From GAS188 sp963794475 (GTDB lineage Bacteria > Pseudomonadota > Alphaproteobacteria > Rhizobiales > Beijerinckiaceae), in assembly GCA_963794475.1 (NCBI GenBank), contig CAWCDW010000008.1:453228-517227 (forward strand): a DNA stretch of 64,000 bases, read 5' to 3'. This document shows positions 18,407 through 28,468 of this stretch, in pieces. Numbering within the stretch: the first letter of the stretch is position 1; every line of letters starts with the position of its first letter. A program made the position numbers and the translations under genes. The notes under the pieces were generated by a model. The model saw only the letters and a program-made list of their open reading frames with translations, had not been told where the DNA came from and searched no databases.

Positions 18407-18966
18407 GAAGCTCGCTTTCCAGCAAGGCCATGATACGGGCCTGACGCGAGCCTCGCTATGGCTTCCTCGATCGGCAGGGCTTTCGCGAGCACGAGATCGC
18501 AGATCGCCCCGATATCGTCGAGCGGCACGACCGGAATTGGGGCTCGTGGAAAATTCTGGTCGGAGGCGATCGCGACGATGCAAGGGTCGGAAGGATGAAG
18601 CAACTCGCGGCCATTGGCGATGCGAAAGACCTCAAGCTTCGGATGGGCGAGCCTCTTGAATCCCTCGACAAGCACGAGGTCGCAAGGCGACAAGCGCTCG
18701 AGAAGCGCAGGAAGGCTCATTTCCGGCTCATCCGTGGCAAGCTCATGGACGAGGGCGAAACGCCGCGCGGAGGACACGATCACTTCGGCTGCGCCCGCCT
18801 TGCGGTGGACGAAGGAATCCTTGCCGGGCTGGTCGATGTCAAAATCATGATGGGCATGCTTCACGGTCGAGACGCGCAAGCCACGCGCTACGAACGACGC
18901 GATGAGCTTCACGACGAGCGTGGTCTTGCCCGCGCCGCTCCAGCCCGCGATCCCGAGGAGCTTCAT
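18403..18966 (-). CDS. mobB: Molybdopterin-guanine dinucleotide biosynthesis protein MobB
   Basis: GTP-binding partner of MobA in making the bis-MGD cofactor. The 187-residue product starts with a P-loop (GWSGAGKTT, residues 8-16), followed by the family blocks KHAHHDFDID and DLVLVEGFK. The ATG at 18966 gives exactly the MobB N-terminus; the open frame extending to 19386 is spurious and runs across the tusA-like gene. It is the first gene of the mobB-deacetylase-moeA run. It is divergent from the tusA-like gene, with an 81-base gap that must hold both promoters. Confidence 0.94.
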   Translation of the reverse strand: MKLLGIAGWSGAGKTTLVVKLIASFVARGLRVSTVKHAHHDFDIDQPGKDSFVHRKAGAAEVIVSSARRFALVHELATDEPEMSLPALLERLSPCDLVLVEGFKRLAHPKLEVFRIANGRELLHPSDPCIVAIASDQNFPRAPIPVVPLDDIGAICDLVLAKALPIEEAIARLASGPYHGLAGKRAS

Positions 18967-19047
18967 GCGCGCGCCTCGAGGCGGCCGTCGTGATCGCGGA
19001 GGGCTCCGTCGCTGGCCTTGCGTGCATCCGAGGGATAGAAACCGCCC

Positions 19048-19278
19048 ATGACCATGCTCGATCTCAAGGGCCTCAAATGCCCGCTCCCGGCCTTGCGAGT
19101 CCGCAAGGCCTTGAAGGCCATGGCGTCCGGTGACGAGATCACGGCCGCCTGCACCGACCCGCTCGCTCGCATCGACATTCCCAATCTCCTCAACGAGACG
19201 GGGGACAGGCTTGAGGCCGTGGAGGAGAACGAGGGCGTGCTCCTCTTTCGTATCCGCAAGAGCCGGCGTGCCCCATGA
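19048..19278 (+). CDS. TusA/SirA-like sulfur carrier protein
   Basis: A 76-residue protein with the TusA fold and the sulfur-carrying Cys at C11 in the CPLPALR motif. TusA-type proteins relay persulfide sulfur for tRNA thiolation, molybdopterin synthesis and, with FdhD-like proteins, sulfuration of formate dehydrogenase cofactors. Its position between mobB and mobA/fdhD makes the last two roles likely here; that is an inference. It is the only plus-strand gene in this block. A GAGGGA ribosome site lies ~12 bases from the ATG, and a second ATG two codons later is possible. Confidence 0.88.
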   Translation: MTMLDLKGLKCPLPALRVRKALKAMASGDEITAACTDPLARIDIPNLLNETGDRLEAVEENEGVLLFRIRKSRRAP

Positions 19279-19472
19279 GCGTCTGCCTCTTTCATGCAAA
19301 TGATGCTTTTTGGAGCATACTGCTTTTCTAGTGGAACGCGACCTAACCCCCGGCGTATCCTCGCCGAACTCGGTCCGGCGATACACGCTTTCCCTTCAGC
19401 GAAGAGTAAAGGCGCGGATGGCCGCGCCGAGCACGGACATGACGATAGTGATTCCAGCGAAACCAACATGCG

Positions 19473-20093
19473 CTAGAGCGCGCCGGTTCGCGCGATGCTG
19501 TCGGCTTGCGCGAGATCGCCCGGCGCGTTGGCGTTGAAGAAGGGATCATAAGGCAACACGGGCCATTCGGCGACCGCGAGCTTGTGGCGCACGGTGAAGA
19601 GATCGATCTTCCGCAGACCCTCTTCGAGGAGCGCTCGGCGCAATTCATCGCGGAGGTCGAGCGGCCAGAGCCCGATCACCGGATGGGTGCGCCCGCCTGA
19701 AGCCGCCGAGGCGAGCCGTGCCTCATGCGCAACCCGCGCCGCCTCGAGGCGCGTGACGAGATCGCGCGGCAGGAAGGGCGTATCGGTCGCGACGCTCACG
19801 ACAAAGCGCGCTGCCTTGGCGTGAGCGGCGGCCCAATCGAGCCCCGCGAGCACGCCGGCGAGGGGGCCAGCGAAGCCCGCGATGCTGTCGGCGACGACCG
19901 GCAAGCCGAAGGCGGAAAAGCGCTCAGGCTCGCCATTCGCATTAAGCACCAGAGCCTCGCATTGGGGGCGCAGCCGTTCGATCACATGGGCGAGCAAGGA
20001 TTTGCCGTCGATCTCACGCAGCGGTTTGTCGCCGCCCCCCATGCGGCGCGCGAGGCCCCCAGCAAGCAGCACGCCGACAATCGGCTCACTCAT
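19473..20093 (-). CDS. mobA: Molybdenum cofactor guanylyltransferase MobA
   Basis: Transfers GMP from GTP to molybdopterin to make MGD. The 206-residue product begins with the nucleotidyltransferase signature LLAGGLARRMGGGDKPL (about residues 9-25) and has the metal-binding ATDTPFLP motif near residue 103. It overlaps the end of fdhD by 8 bases and is probably translated from the same mRNA as fdhD, DUF2478 and possibly the formate dehydrogenase genes. Length is typical. Confidence 0.95.
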   Translation of the reverse strand: MSEPIVGVLLAGGLARRMGGGDKPLREIDGKSLLAHVIERLRPQCEALVLNANGEPERFSAFGLPVVADSIAGFAGPLAGVLAGLDWAAAHAKAARFVVSVATDTPFLPRDLVTRLEAARVAHEARLASAASGGRTHPVIGLWPLDLRDELRRALLEEGLRKIDLFTVRHKLAVAEWPVLPYDPFFNANAPGDLAQADSIARTGAL

Positions 20094-20976
20094 CGTGCGT
20101 CGCGCCTTTGCGGCGATGCTTCATCGTCTCTTCCTCGACATAAGCGAGGTTCTGATCGAAGACGATGCGCTCGGCGCCGGAGAGCGCGACGAAGCGCTTG
20201 CCGCGCGCCCGACCGATCAAGGTGAGGCCGGCCTTGCGCGCGAGCTCGACGCCCCAGGCGGTGAAGCCCGAGCGCGACACGAGGATGGGAATGCCCATGC
20301 GCACAGTCTTGATCACCATCTCCGAGGTCAAACGGCCGGTGGTGTAGAAGATCTTGTCGCCGCCCGCGACGCGATGCTTGAACATGTAGCCTGCGATCTT
20401 GTCCGCCGCATTGTGGCGCCCGACGTCCTCCATGTAGACGAGCGGCCGGTCGCGTTCGCAGAGCACGCAGCCATGGATCGCACCCGCCTCGAGATAAAGG
20501 GAAGGCGTGATGTTGATCGTGTGGGTGAGCGCGTAGAGCCAGGAGGTGCGAAGCTCGGCGCGCGGCAGCGCGACGCCTTCGATCGCTTCCATCAGGTCGC
20601 CGAAGGCCGTCCCCTGAGCGCAGCCGGAGGTCAGTGTCTTCTTGCGCAGCTTGTCCTCGAAATCCGTCTCCACCGGGGTTCGCACGACGACGACATCGAT
20701 CTCGGGATCATGATCGATCCCCGTCACTTCGGCGTCGGCTTCGAGCATGCCTTGATTGAGCAGATAGCCGAGCGCGAGATAGTCGGGATGGTCCCCGATC
20801 GTCATCATGGTGACGATCTCGCGCGAGTTGAGATAAAGCGTCAGCGGCCGCTCGACGACGACGCGCGTCTCGACCGGCTGGCCCGTTTGATCGACGCCCG
20901 CGACGGTCTCGCTGAGGCGCGGGTCGAGCGGATCCGGGCGGATCAGGAAGCCGTCGAGGAGATTCGCCTCGCGCAT
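20086..20976 (-). CDS. fdhD: FdhD formate dehydrogenase accessory sulfurtransferase
   Basis: Delivers sulfur to the molybdenum (or tungsten) centre of formate dehydrogenase. The 296-residue product carries family blocks YLLNQGM, MEDVGRHNAADK and FYTTGRLTSEMV, the last being the dinucleotide-binding part. The sulfur-relay loop normally has CxxC (C121 and C124 in E. coli). Here it is TSGCAQG, so only the first Cys (C119) remains. The start at 20976 overlaps the preceding DUF2478 stop (TGATG), implying coupling. A longer open frame to 21375 is a shadow of the DUF2478 gene. Confidence 0.95.
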   Translation of the reverse strand: MREANLLDGFLIRPDPLDPRLSETVAGVDQTGQPVETRVVVERPLTLYLNSREIVTMMTIGDHPDYLALGYLLNQGMLEADAEVTGIDHDPEIDVVVVRTPVETDFEDKLRKKTLTSGCAQGTAFGDLMEAIEGVALPRAELRTSWLYALTHTINITPSLYLEAGAIHGCVLCERDRPLVYMEDVGRHNAADKIAGYMFKHRVAGGDKIFYTTGRLTSEMVIKTVRMGIPILVSRSGFTAWGVELARKAGLTLIGRARGKRFVALSGAERIVFDQNLAYVEEETMKHRRKGATHDE

Positions 20977-21530
20977 CAAGCGCCAAAAGCCCGATCGAGC
21001 GCAGGCTCGCGGTCCACGGCCGAGAGCGCCCACGTCTCGATGGCGGCAAGCTCGGGCGGGAGCCTCGTCCAGCTCTCGCCGACGAAGTCCTCGAAGGTGG
21101 AAAGCAGGCGCGAGCTCACCGAAGTGAGCAGCGGCGTCTCGAGCATAACCGCTTGCGCGAGCTCCGCTCGCAAGCCTTTGCCGGCGGCTTCCTGGGTGCC
21201 GAATTTGGAGATGATGGCGAGGTCGACGCCGGAGGCGATGCCACGTCCGCCGAGCGCGGCCGCCTCGGCAAGGCCGGCTGCGTCGAGCCTGCATCCCGAG
21301 CCGCGCCGAGAGCGCTCGAGAGAGATCGTGACGAGCTTTCCGCTCGCGAGATCCTCGAGCAGCATCGCGGCGCAATCGGTTGCCTGTTTTGCAACATTGT
21401 GCTGCACGAGGCCGCCGAGCCTGACGCCGCGCGCCCGCAAGCGCTTAGCGGCTTCGAGCATCAGCCGGTCGATCGCCGCCGCGCGTGTTTCATGCACCAC
21501 GGCCGCGATCGGAGAGGTGAGTACCTCCAT
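20976..21530 (-). CDS. DUF2478 domain protein of the formate dehydrogenase/molybdenum cluster
   Basis: A 184-residue protein matching DUF2478, a P-loop-derived family often found near molybdate transport or formate dehydrogenase genes. Conserved features visible are the DRLMLEAAKRLRARG helix, RRGSGCRLD, the GVDLAIISKFGTQEA block and a C-terminal LLTSV and W-containing segment. The biochemical role is not established. The ATG at 21530 follows a GGAGAGC ribosome site. It lies 41 bases downstream of the alpha-subunit gene and overlaps fdhD by one base, so it is part of the same transcription unit. The symbol is left empty. Confidence 0.82.
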   Translation of the reverse strand: MEVLTSPIAAVVHETRAAAIDRLMLEAAKRLRARGVRLGGLVQHNVAKQATDCAAMLLEDLASGKLVTISLERSRRGSGCRLDAAGLAEAAALGGRGIASGVDLAIISKFGTQEAAGKGLRAELAQAVMLETPLLTSVSSRLLSTFEDFVGESWTRLPPELAAIETWALSAVDREPALDRAFGA

Positions 21531-21571
21531 AGGCTGCTCTCCTTCGCCTTCTCGCCGCGCGAGCCCGGATC

Positions 21572-24337
21572 CTATTCCGCCGCCACCTTGGCGGCGACGG
21601 GTGTGACGCGCGCGGCGCAAAATTTGAACTCCGGAATTTTTCCGAAAGGATCAAGCGCCGGATTGGTCAAGAGGTTGGCGGCGGCTTCCGCATAGCAGAA
21701 CGGCATGAACACCATGTTTTGCGGCACATCGCGATCGGCCCGAACCTTCACCTCGACGGCGCCGCGGCGCGTCTCGATGTGGACGACATCGCCGGGCCGC
21801 AAGCCGAAGCGGGCGAGCTCGCGCGGCGACATGAAGGCAACGGCCTCGGGCTCGAGCGCGTCGAGCACCTCGGCGCGCCGCGTCATCGAACCCGTGTGCC
21901 AATGCTCGAGCACGCGGCCGGTCGAAAGCACCATCGGATATTCGTCATCGGGGATCTCGTCGGGCGGCAAGAGGCGCGCCGGCACGATCTTGCCGCGCCC
22001 GCTCGACGTCGGAAAGCCGTTGGCGAAGATGATCTCGTTGCCAGGCTTGTCGGGAGAGTCGACCGGATAGGTCACCGCTCCTTCGCGCTCGAGCCGCTCC
22101 CAGGAGATGTTCTTCAAGGAAGGCATGGTCGCCGCCATCTCGGCGAAGATCTCGGCCGGGTCGGAATAGTTCCAATCAAGCCCGATGCGCCGCGCGATCT
22201 CCTGGATGATCCACCAATCCTGGCGCGCATCGCCCGGCGGCTCGATCACCTGGCGCGCAAGCTGCACGCGTCGATCCGTGTTGGTGAAGCTGCCGCCCTT
22301 CTCGGCGAAGGCCGAGGCCGGCAAAATCACGTCGGCGTGGAAGCAGGTCTCGGTGAGGAAAAGATCCTGCACGACGAGATGCTCGAGCTTGGCGAGCGCT
22401 TGTCGCGCATGCTGCAAATCGGGGTCCGACATCGCGGGGTTTTCGCCCTCGATATACATGCCCCGGATCTCGCCCGCATGCACGGCATTCATGATCTCGA
22501 CGACGGTGAGACCGCGCTTATGGTCGAGCTCGTGGTGCCAGAAATCCTCGAAGAATTCGATGAATTGCTGTCGATCGACCGGCTGGTAATCGGGATAATA
22601 CATCGGGATCAGGCCGGCGTCGGAGGCGCCTTGCACATTATTCTGGCCGCGCAGCGGATGTAAGCCCGTCCCCGGCCGTCCCACCTGTCCGGTGATGAGC
22701 GCGAGCGCGATGAGGCAGCGGGCATTGTCGGTGCCGTGGACATGCTGGCTGATGCCCATGCCCCAGAAGATGATGGAGGCCCGCGACTTGGCGTAGAGGC
22801 GCGCGACTTCCTTGATGGTCGCGGCCTTGACGCCGCACACCGCCTCCATCTTCTCGGGCGAGAATTCGGCGATGCGCTCCTTCAGAGCCTCGAAGCCCTC
22901 GGTGTAGCCCGCGATATATTGCTGATCGGTCAAGCCCTCGTTGATGATGGTGTGGAGCATGGCGTTGAGAAGCGCCACATCCGTGCCGGGCTTGAACGCG
23001 AGGTGATGGAGCGCGTGGCGCGAGAGCTGCTGGAAGCGCGGATCGATGACGATCAGCTTCGCGCCCTTCTTGGCCGCGTTCTTGATGAAGCTCGCCGCCA
23101 CCGGATGGTTCACGCTCGGGTTTGCGCCGATGACAAAGATCACATCGGCATCGAGCGCGGCGGAGAAGGGCGCGGACACGGCGCCCGAGTTCAGCCCCTC
23201 CATCAGCGCCGCCACGGAGGAGGCATGGCAAAGTCGCGTGCAATGATCGACATTGTTCGAGCCGAAGCCCATACGCACGAGCTTCTGGAAAAGATAGGCC
23301 TCTTCGTTTGAGCCCTTGGCCGAGCCGAAGCCCGCGAGCGACTTCGGCCCATGCGCGTCGCGAATGCGCTTCAGCCCTGACGCCGCAACGTCGAGCGCCT
23401 CTTCCCAAGAGGCTTCGCGAAAATGGGTGAAGGGATTTTTCGGGTCGACCTGATCGTTGGCGTCCTTCTTCTTTCCCGGAAGGCGAATGAGCGGCCGCGT
23501 CAGCCTATCCTTGTGGTGAATATAATCGAAGCCGAAGCGCCCTTTGACGCAGAGTCGGTTCTCATTCGCCGGCCCGTTGCGGCCTTCCGCATAGACGATC
23601 TTCTCATCCTTGACGTTGTAGGTCACTTGGCAGCCGACGCCGCAATAAGGGCAAAGCGAATCGACCTTGCGGTCTGGCCAGACGGTGCGCGTCTCCTTCT
23701 TGTCGAGGAAGGCCGCGGGCATCAAGGCGCCGGTCGGGCAGGCTTGCACGCACTCCCCGCAAGCGACGCAGGTCGATTCCCCCATCGGGTCGTCGAAGTC
23801 GAACACGACCTTGGCTCCCGCGTTCCGGTAGGCCATGCCGATCACATCGTTGACCTGCACCTCGCGGCAGCCGCGCACGCAAAGCCCGCATTGGATGCAA
23901 GCGTCGAGATTGACGCGCATGGCGGCGTGGCTCGGATCGGGAGCCCAGCGTTCGGCGGAGGGAAAGCGGCTCGTCGTGACGCCGGTCTTGTCCGCCCAGC
24001 TCCATAGCTTCGAGCTCGGGTCGTGGGAGGTCTCGCGAGCCGGCTGATCGGCGACGAGGAGCTCCATCACCATCTTGCGGGCCTTCTCGGCGCGCTCGGT
24101 CGCGGTCTTGACCTTCATGCCGGGCGCGGGGGTTCGCATGCAGGAGGCGGCGAGCACGCGCTCGCCCTCGATCTCGACCATGCAGACGCGGCAATTGCCG
24201 TCGGCCCGGTAGCCGGGCTCGGGCAGATAGCAAAGATGCGGGATCTCGGTGCCGAGGCGTTGCGCCACTTGCCAGATGGTCTCGCCGGGCTTCGCCTCGA
24301 CAGGCTTGCCGTCGAGCTCGAACACGATATCGGTCAT
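21572..24337 (-). CDS. NAD-dependent formate dehydrogenase, alpha (catalytic) subunit
   Basis: Oxidises formate to CO2 at a molybdenum or tungsten bis-MGD centre, passing electrons to the beta subunit and NAD+. The 921-residue product has an N-terminal [2Fe-2S] ferredoxin domain (C36, C49, C52 and C66), two [4Fe-4S] sets (C147/150/153/157 and C190/193/196/200), the cofactor-proximal cluster (C229, C232, C236 and C263), then the catalytic domain. The metal ligand is Cys, not selenocysteine: C370 followed by H371 in RLCHA. The His-Cys3 cluster of NuoG/FdsA-type proteins, expected near residues 100-120, is not seen. Its ATG overlaps the beta stop codon by four bases. The arrangement resembles FDH1 of Methylobacterium, where tungsten is used. 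Confidence 0.95.
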   Translation of the reverse strand: MTDIVFELDGKPVEAKPGETIWQVAQRLGTEIPHLCYLPEPGYRADGNCRVCMVEIEGERVLAASCMRTPAPGMKVKTATERAEKARKMVMELLVADQPARETSHDPSSKLWSWADKTGVTTSRFPSAERWAPDPSHAAMRVNLDACIQCGLCVRGCREVQVNDVIGMAYRNAGAKVVFDFDDPMGESTCVACGECVQACPTGALMPAAFLDKKETRTVWPDRKVDSLCPYCGVGCQVTYNVKDEKIVYAEGRNGPANENRLCVKGRFGFDYIHHKDRLTRPLIRLPGKKKDANDQVDPKNPFTHFREASWEEALDVAASGLKRIRDAHGPKSLAGFGSAKGSNEEAYLFQKLVRMGFGSNNVDHCTRLCHASSVAALMEGLNSGAVSAPFSAALDADVIFVIGANPSVNHPVAASFIKNAAKKGAKLIVIDPRFQQLSRHALHHLAFKPGTDVALLNAMLHTIINEGLTDQQYIAGYTEGFEALKERIAEFSPEKMEAVCGVKAATIKEVARLYAKSRASIIFWGMGISQHVHGTDNARCLIALALITGQVGRPGTGLHPLRGQNNVQGASDAGLIPMYYPDYQPVDRQQFIEFFEDFWHHELDHKRGLTVVEIMNAVHAGEIRGMYIEGENPAMSDPDLQHARQALAKLEHLVVQDLFLTETCFHADVILPASAFAEKGGSFTNTDRRVQLARQVIEPPGDARQDWWIIQEIARRIGLDWNYSDPAEIFAEMAATMPSLKNISWERLEREGAVTYPVDSPDKPGNEIIFANGFPTSSGRGKIVPARLLPPDEIPDDEYPMVLSTGRVLEHWHTGSMTRRAEVLDALEPEAVAFMSPRELARFGLRPGDVVHIETRRGAVEVKVRADRDVPQNMVFMPFCYAEAAANLLTNPALDPFGKIPEFKFCAARVTPVAAKVAAE

Positions 24338-26049
24338 TCGGCGGCCTCCTTGGGCGCGAATTCCTCGGGGAAATATTTAATCACGCTCGTCAAAGGATTC
24401 GAGGCAGCCTGGCCGAGGCCGCAGATCGAGGCATCGCGCATCGCATCGGACAATTCGCCGAGAAGCTCGCGATCCCACGCCTTGCGCGCCATCAAGGTCA
24501 CGGCCTTTTGCGTGCCGACGCGGCAAGGCGTACATTGGCCGCAGCTCTCATCCTCGAAGAAGCGCATCAGGTTGAGCGCTGCTTCCTTCACGTCATCCTT
24601 GTCGGACAAGACCACCACCGCAGCCGAGCCGATGAAGCAGCCGTATTTTTCGAGCGTGCCGAAATCGAGCGGGATGTCTCCCATCGAGGCCGGCAAGATG
24701 CCGCCTGACGCGCCACCCGGCAGGTAGGCGCGAAACGCGTGGCCCTCCTGCATGCCGCCGCAGAATTCCGCAATGAGCTCGCGCACGGTGATGCCAGCGG
24801 GCGCGAGCTTCATGCCGGGGTCCTTGACGCGGCCCGAAACCGAGAAGCTGCGCAATCCGACGCGCCCATTGCGTCCGTGGCTCTTCCACCACGCGGCGCC
24901 CTTTTCCGCGATGTCGCGCACCCAATAAAGCGTCTCGACATTGTTGATGAGCGTCGGCCGGCCGAAGAGCCCGACCTGGAAAGGATAGGGCGGCTTGTGG
25001 CGCGGCAGGCCACGCTTGCCTTCGACGCTTTCGAGGAGTGAGGATTCTTCCCCGCAAATATAGGCGCCGGCGCCTCGCCGCAGATGGATGAGAGGGCCGC
25101 CCGGCGGCAACTTCGCGATCTCGCGAATGAGGATTTCCCGCGAGATCGGATATTCGTCGCGAAGATAGATGTAGATTTCCGCCGCCTCGACCACATGGGC
25201 GCCGATCAGCATGCCTTCAAGGAAGCGATGCGGATCGCTGTCGAGATAGATGCGATCCTTGAAGGTGCCGGGCTCGCCCTCGTCGGCATTCACTGCCATG
25301 AGGCGCGGACCCGGCTCCCCGATCACTGAGCGCCATTTGCGCCCGGTGGGAAAGCCGGCGCCGCCGAGCCCCCGCAAGCCGCCATCGTCGAGCGCCTTGA
25401 GGAGCGTCTCTTTCTCCATCTCGCCTGCGCGCAAGCGCCGCAAGAGCGCGTAACCGCCCTTTGCGACATAGGCATCGTAGCCCACGTAACCGGCCGGCAC
25501 ATGGGGATGCGTATCCTTGGCCTTCACGGCGGCTTCGACCGCGCCGCGGTCCGCCCTATGCAGAAAATTGTGCCCGACCTCGACGGCGGGCGCCTGATCG
25601 CAGAGCCCGACGCAAGGCGCACGCACGACGCGCACCGTCGGCCCCAACGAGCTTTGCAGGTCGGCGAGCAGCTTCTCCGCGCCCAAAAGCGCGCAAGTGA
25701 GACTGTCGCAGACGCGGACCGTAATCGGCGGAAGATCGGGCTCGCCCTCCTTCACGATGTCGAAATGCGCGTAGAAAGTCGCCGTCTCGAACACCTCGGC
25801 GAAGGAGAGCTTCATGAGCTCGGCGAGAGCCGCGAGATGGCCGGCCGCGATCTGGTGAAAGCGGTCCTGGATGAGGTGGAGATGCTCGATGAGGAGGTCG
25901 CGGCGAAGCGGCCGGTCGCCGAGCAGCGCTTCGATCTCGGCGAGCGCCTTTGGATCGACCTGCCGTCCCTTCGGGGTGGGCTTGGCGCGCTTTCGCCCGG
26001 CGCCGGGGTGTTCGAAGTGGCGCACCTCGATGGCGTGGTGATCGTTCAT
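24334..26049 (-). CDS. NAD-dependent formate dehydrogenase, fused NuoE/NuoF-type beta subunit
   Basis: Diaphorase subunit that accepts electrons from the alpha subunit and reduces NAD+. The 571 residues hold two parts. A NuoE-like thioredoxin-type [2Fe-2S] domain has ligands C114, C119, C146 and C150. A NuoF-like domain has the NADH/FMN site (GLGGAGFPTGRKW and the GAGAYICGEESSL block) and a [4Fe-4S] set in ESCGQCTPCR plus a downstream CGLG. This gamma-beta fusion of ~570 residues is characteristic of methylotroph FDH1-type enzymes. It is the first gene of the formate dehydrogenase operon and is coupled to alpha by ATGA. NADH from formate oxidation is the expected output. Confidence 0.95.
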   Translation of the reverse strand: MNDHHAIEVRHFEHPGAGRKRAKPTPKGRQVDPKALAEIEALLGDRPLRRDLLIEHLHLIQDRFHQIAAGHLAALAELMKLSFAEVFETATFYAHFDIVKEGEPDLPPITVRVCDSLTCALLGAEKLLADLQSSLGPTVRVVRAPCVGLCDQAPAVEVGHNFLHRADRGAVEAAVKAKDTHPHVPAGYVGYDAYVAKGGYALLRRLRAGEMEKETLLKALDDGGLRGLGGAGFPTGRKWRSVIGEPGPRLMAVNADEGEPGTFKDRIYLDSDPHRFLEGMLIGAHVVEAAEIYIYLRDEYPISREILIREIAKLPPGGPLIHLRRGAGAYICGEESSLLESVEGKRGLPRHKPPYPFQVGLFGRPTLINNVETLYWVRDIAEKGAAWWKSHGRNGRVGLRSFSVSGRVKDPGMKLAPAGITVRELIAEFCGGMQEGHAFRAYLPGGASGGILPASMGDIPLDFGTLEKYGCFIGSAAVVVLSDKDDVKEAALNLMRFFEDESCGQCTPCRVGTQKAVTLMARKAWDRELLGELSDAMRDASICGLGQAASNPLTSVIKYFPEEFAPKEAAE

Positions 26050-26516
26050 TGTAGCTCCGCCGCGGTTCGCCGCTCATCCAGATTCACGCACTCATCCGTT
26101 CGCGCGCGGCGAGACGCCGCACTCCGTACGGCGGCATCATTCGCAAAAGCGGTTTCGAGAATCAGATTGATCGTCGGATAATGACCAAAGACAACGCCTG
26201 CCGATCGCATTGGAGTCAAATCTCGCTCCGGCTCGCCCCCTAAGCCTTGGGGGTATCAGGATTTCCATTAGAATGGAGCGTTGTCGCCCTGCGATCAAGC
26301 GGCAAGTGGAAATGGCAGGCCAGCGGCTGACGTGGTTGCCCGGGGCCGACGGGGCGCTGGTCGCCACTGCAAAAAGCCTCGAATGTGCTCTCTTTCTCCG
26401 CGACCCACGGATTTGGTCCGAGGTGAGCGCGGGAGGGGGAGAGGCCCGCTCGCCTTTCGCTACTCACCACTCACTACTCACCACTCCCTATTCGCTATTT
26501 TCCATCCGCCACGCTC
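26050..26516. other. Intergenic region upstream of formate dehydrogenase
   Basis: 467 bases between the formate dehydrogenase operon start and the end of the ABC importer operon. It must carry the formate dehydrogenase promoter. Apart from a short direct repeat at 26460-26486, I see no gene, tRNA or terminator. Confidence 0.5.
26460..26486. repeat. Two copies of a 13-base direct repeat, 14-base period
   Basis: CTACTCACCACTC occurs at 26460-26472 and again at 26474-26486, and the next bases continue a degenerate form. Short intergenic runs of this type are familiar from rhizobial genomes. There is no evidence of function. Confidence 0.6.
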
Positions 26517-27466
<950 letters not shown>

Positions 27467-27470
<4 letters not shown>

Positions 27471-28468
27471 ACTTGCACCTTTCGCCAGCGCAGGCAGCGG
27501 ACAAGGTGGCCTTCCCCGCAGGCTTCAAGCGGCGGCAGCTCCGCATCGCAAAGGCCGGGCTCGAACCAGGTGCAGCGCGGATGGAAGCGGCAGCCTTTCG
27601 GCAAGCGCCGCAGATCGGGCACGTTGCCGGGAATCGCCGGCAAGGGCCCGCTGTCACGGTCGAGCCCGAGGCGGGGCACCGAGCGCATGAGGCCGATGGT
27701 GTAGGGCAGGCGGGTGCCGCGAAAGATGGCGCGCGCCGAGCCGGTCTCGACCGCCTGGCCTGCATACATCACCATGATGCGGTCGGCGATCTCGGCCGCG
27801 ACGCCGAGGTTGTGCGTGATGAAGATCACCGCCATGCCGAAATCCTTCTGCAGGCCGCGGATCAATTCGAGGATCTGCGCCTGCACCGTCACGTCGAGCG
27901 CGGTTGTCGGCTCATCGGCGATCAGCAAGGAGGGGCGGCAGGAGAGCGCCATGCCGATCATGGCGCGCTGGCGCATGCCGCCTGAGAGCTGATGCGGATA
28001 GGCGTCGAGCCGTCGGCGCGGCTCGGGAATGCCGAGGAGCTTGAGCATCTCCTCGGCGCGCGCTCGCGCCGCGCGCCGGCTCATCGTCTCATGGAAGCGG
28101 ATCGCCTCGATGATTTGCTCGCCGATCGTGTAGACCGGGTTGAGGCTGGTCATCGGCTCCTGGAAGATCATGGCGATCTCGGCGCCTCGGACGCGCCGCA
28201 TCGCGGCCTCCGGAAGTCGCGACAAATCACGCGCGCCGCCGCCCTTCGCCGTGAGGCGAATGGCCTTGGCCGCGACGCGGCCCGGAGCGGCGATCAAGCC
28301 CATCACGGCAAGGCTGGTGACCGATTTGCCGGAGCCTGATTCCCCGACGATGACCAAGGTCTCGCCGCGGCCGATGGCGAAGGAAAGATCATCGACCGCG
28401 GTGACCGGCCCTTCCTCCGTCTGGAATGTCACCGTGAGATTCTCGACCTCGAGCAAGGCGCTGCTCAT
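27467..28468 (-). CDS. Peptide-type ABC importer, ATP-binding protein (OppD/DppD-like)
   Basis: A 333-residue ATPase, partner of the preceding one. Walker A is GESGSGKSV, the signature LSGGMRQRAMIGMAL, Walker B LLIADEP, and the switch His lies in FITHNLGVAAEIAD. The C-terminal extension again has the Cys-containing block (CRFHPRCTWFEPGLC). The ATG at 28468 overlaps the stop of the upstream permease by four bases; the longer open frame to 28618 is a shadow of that permease. Confidence 0.95.

Noticed and set aside
19882..21606. 574-codon open frame on the plus strand
   Set aside because: Antisense to fdhD and DUF2478, both of which are clearly coding.
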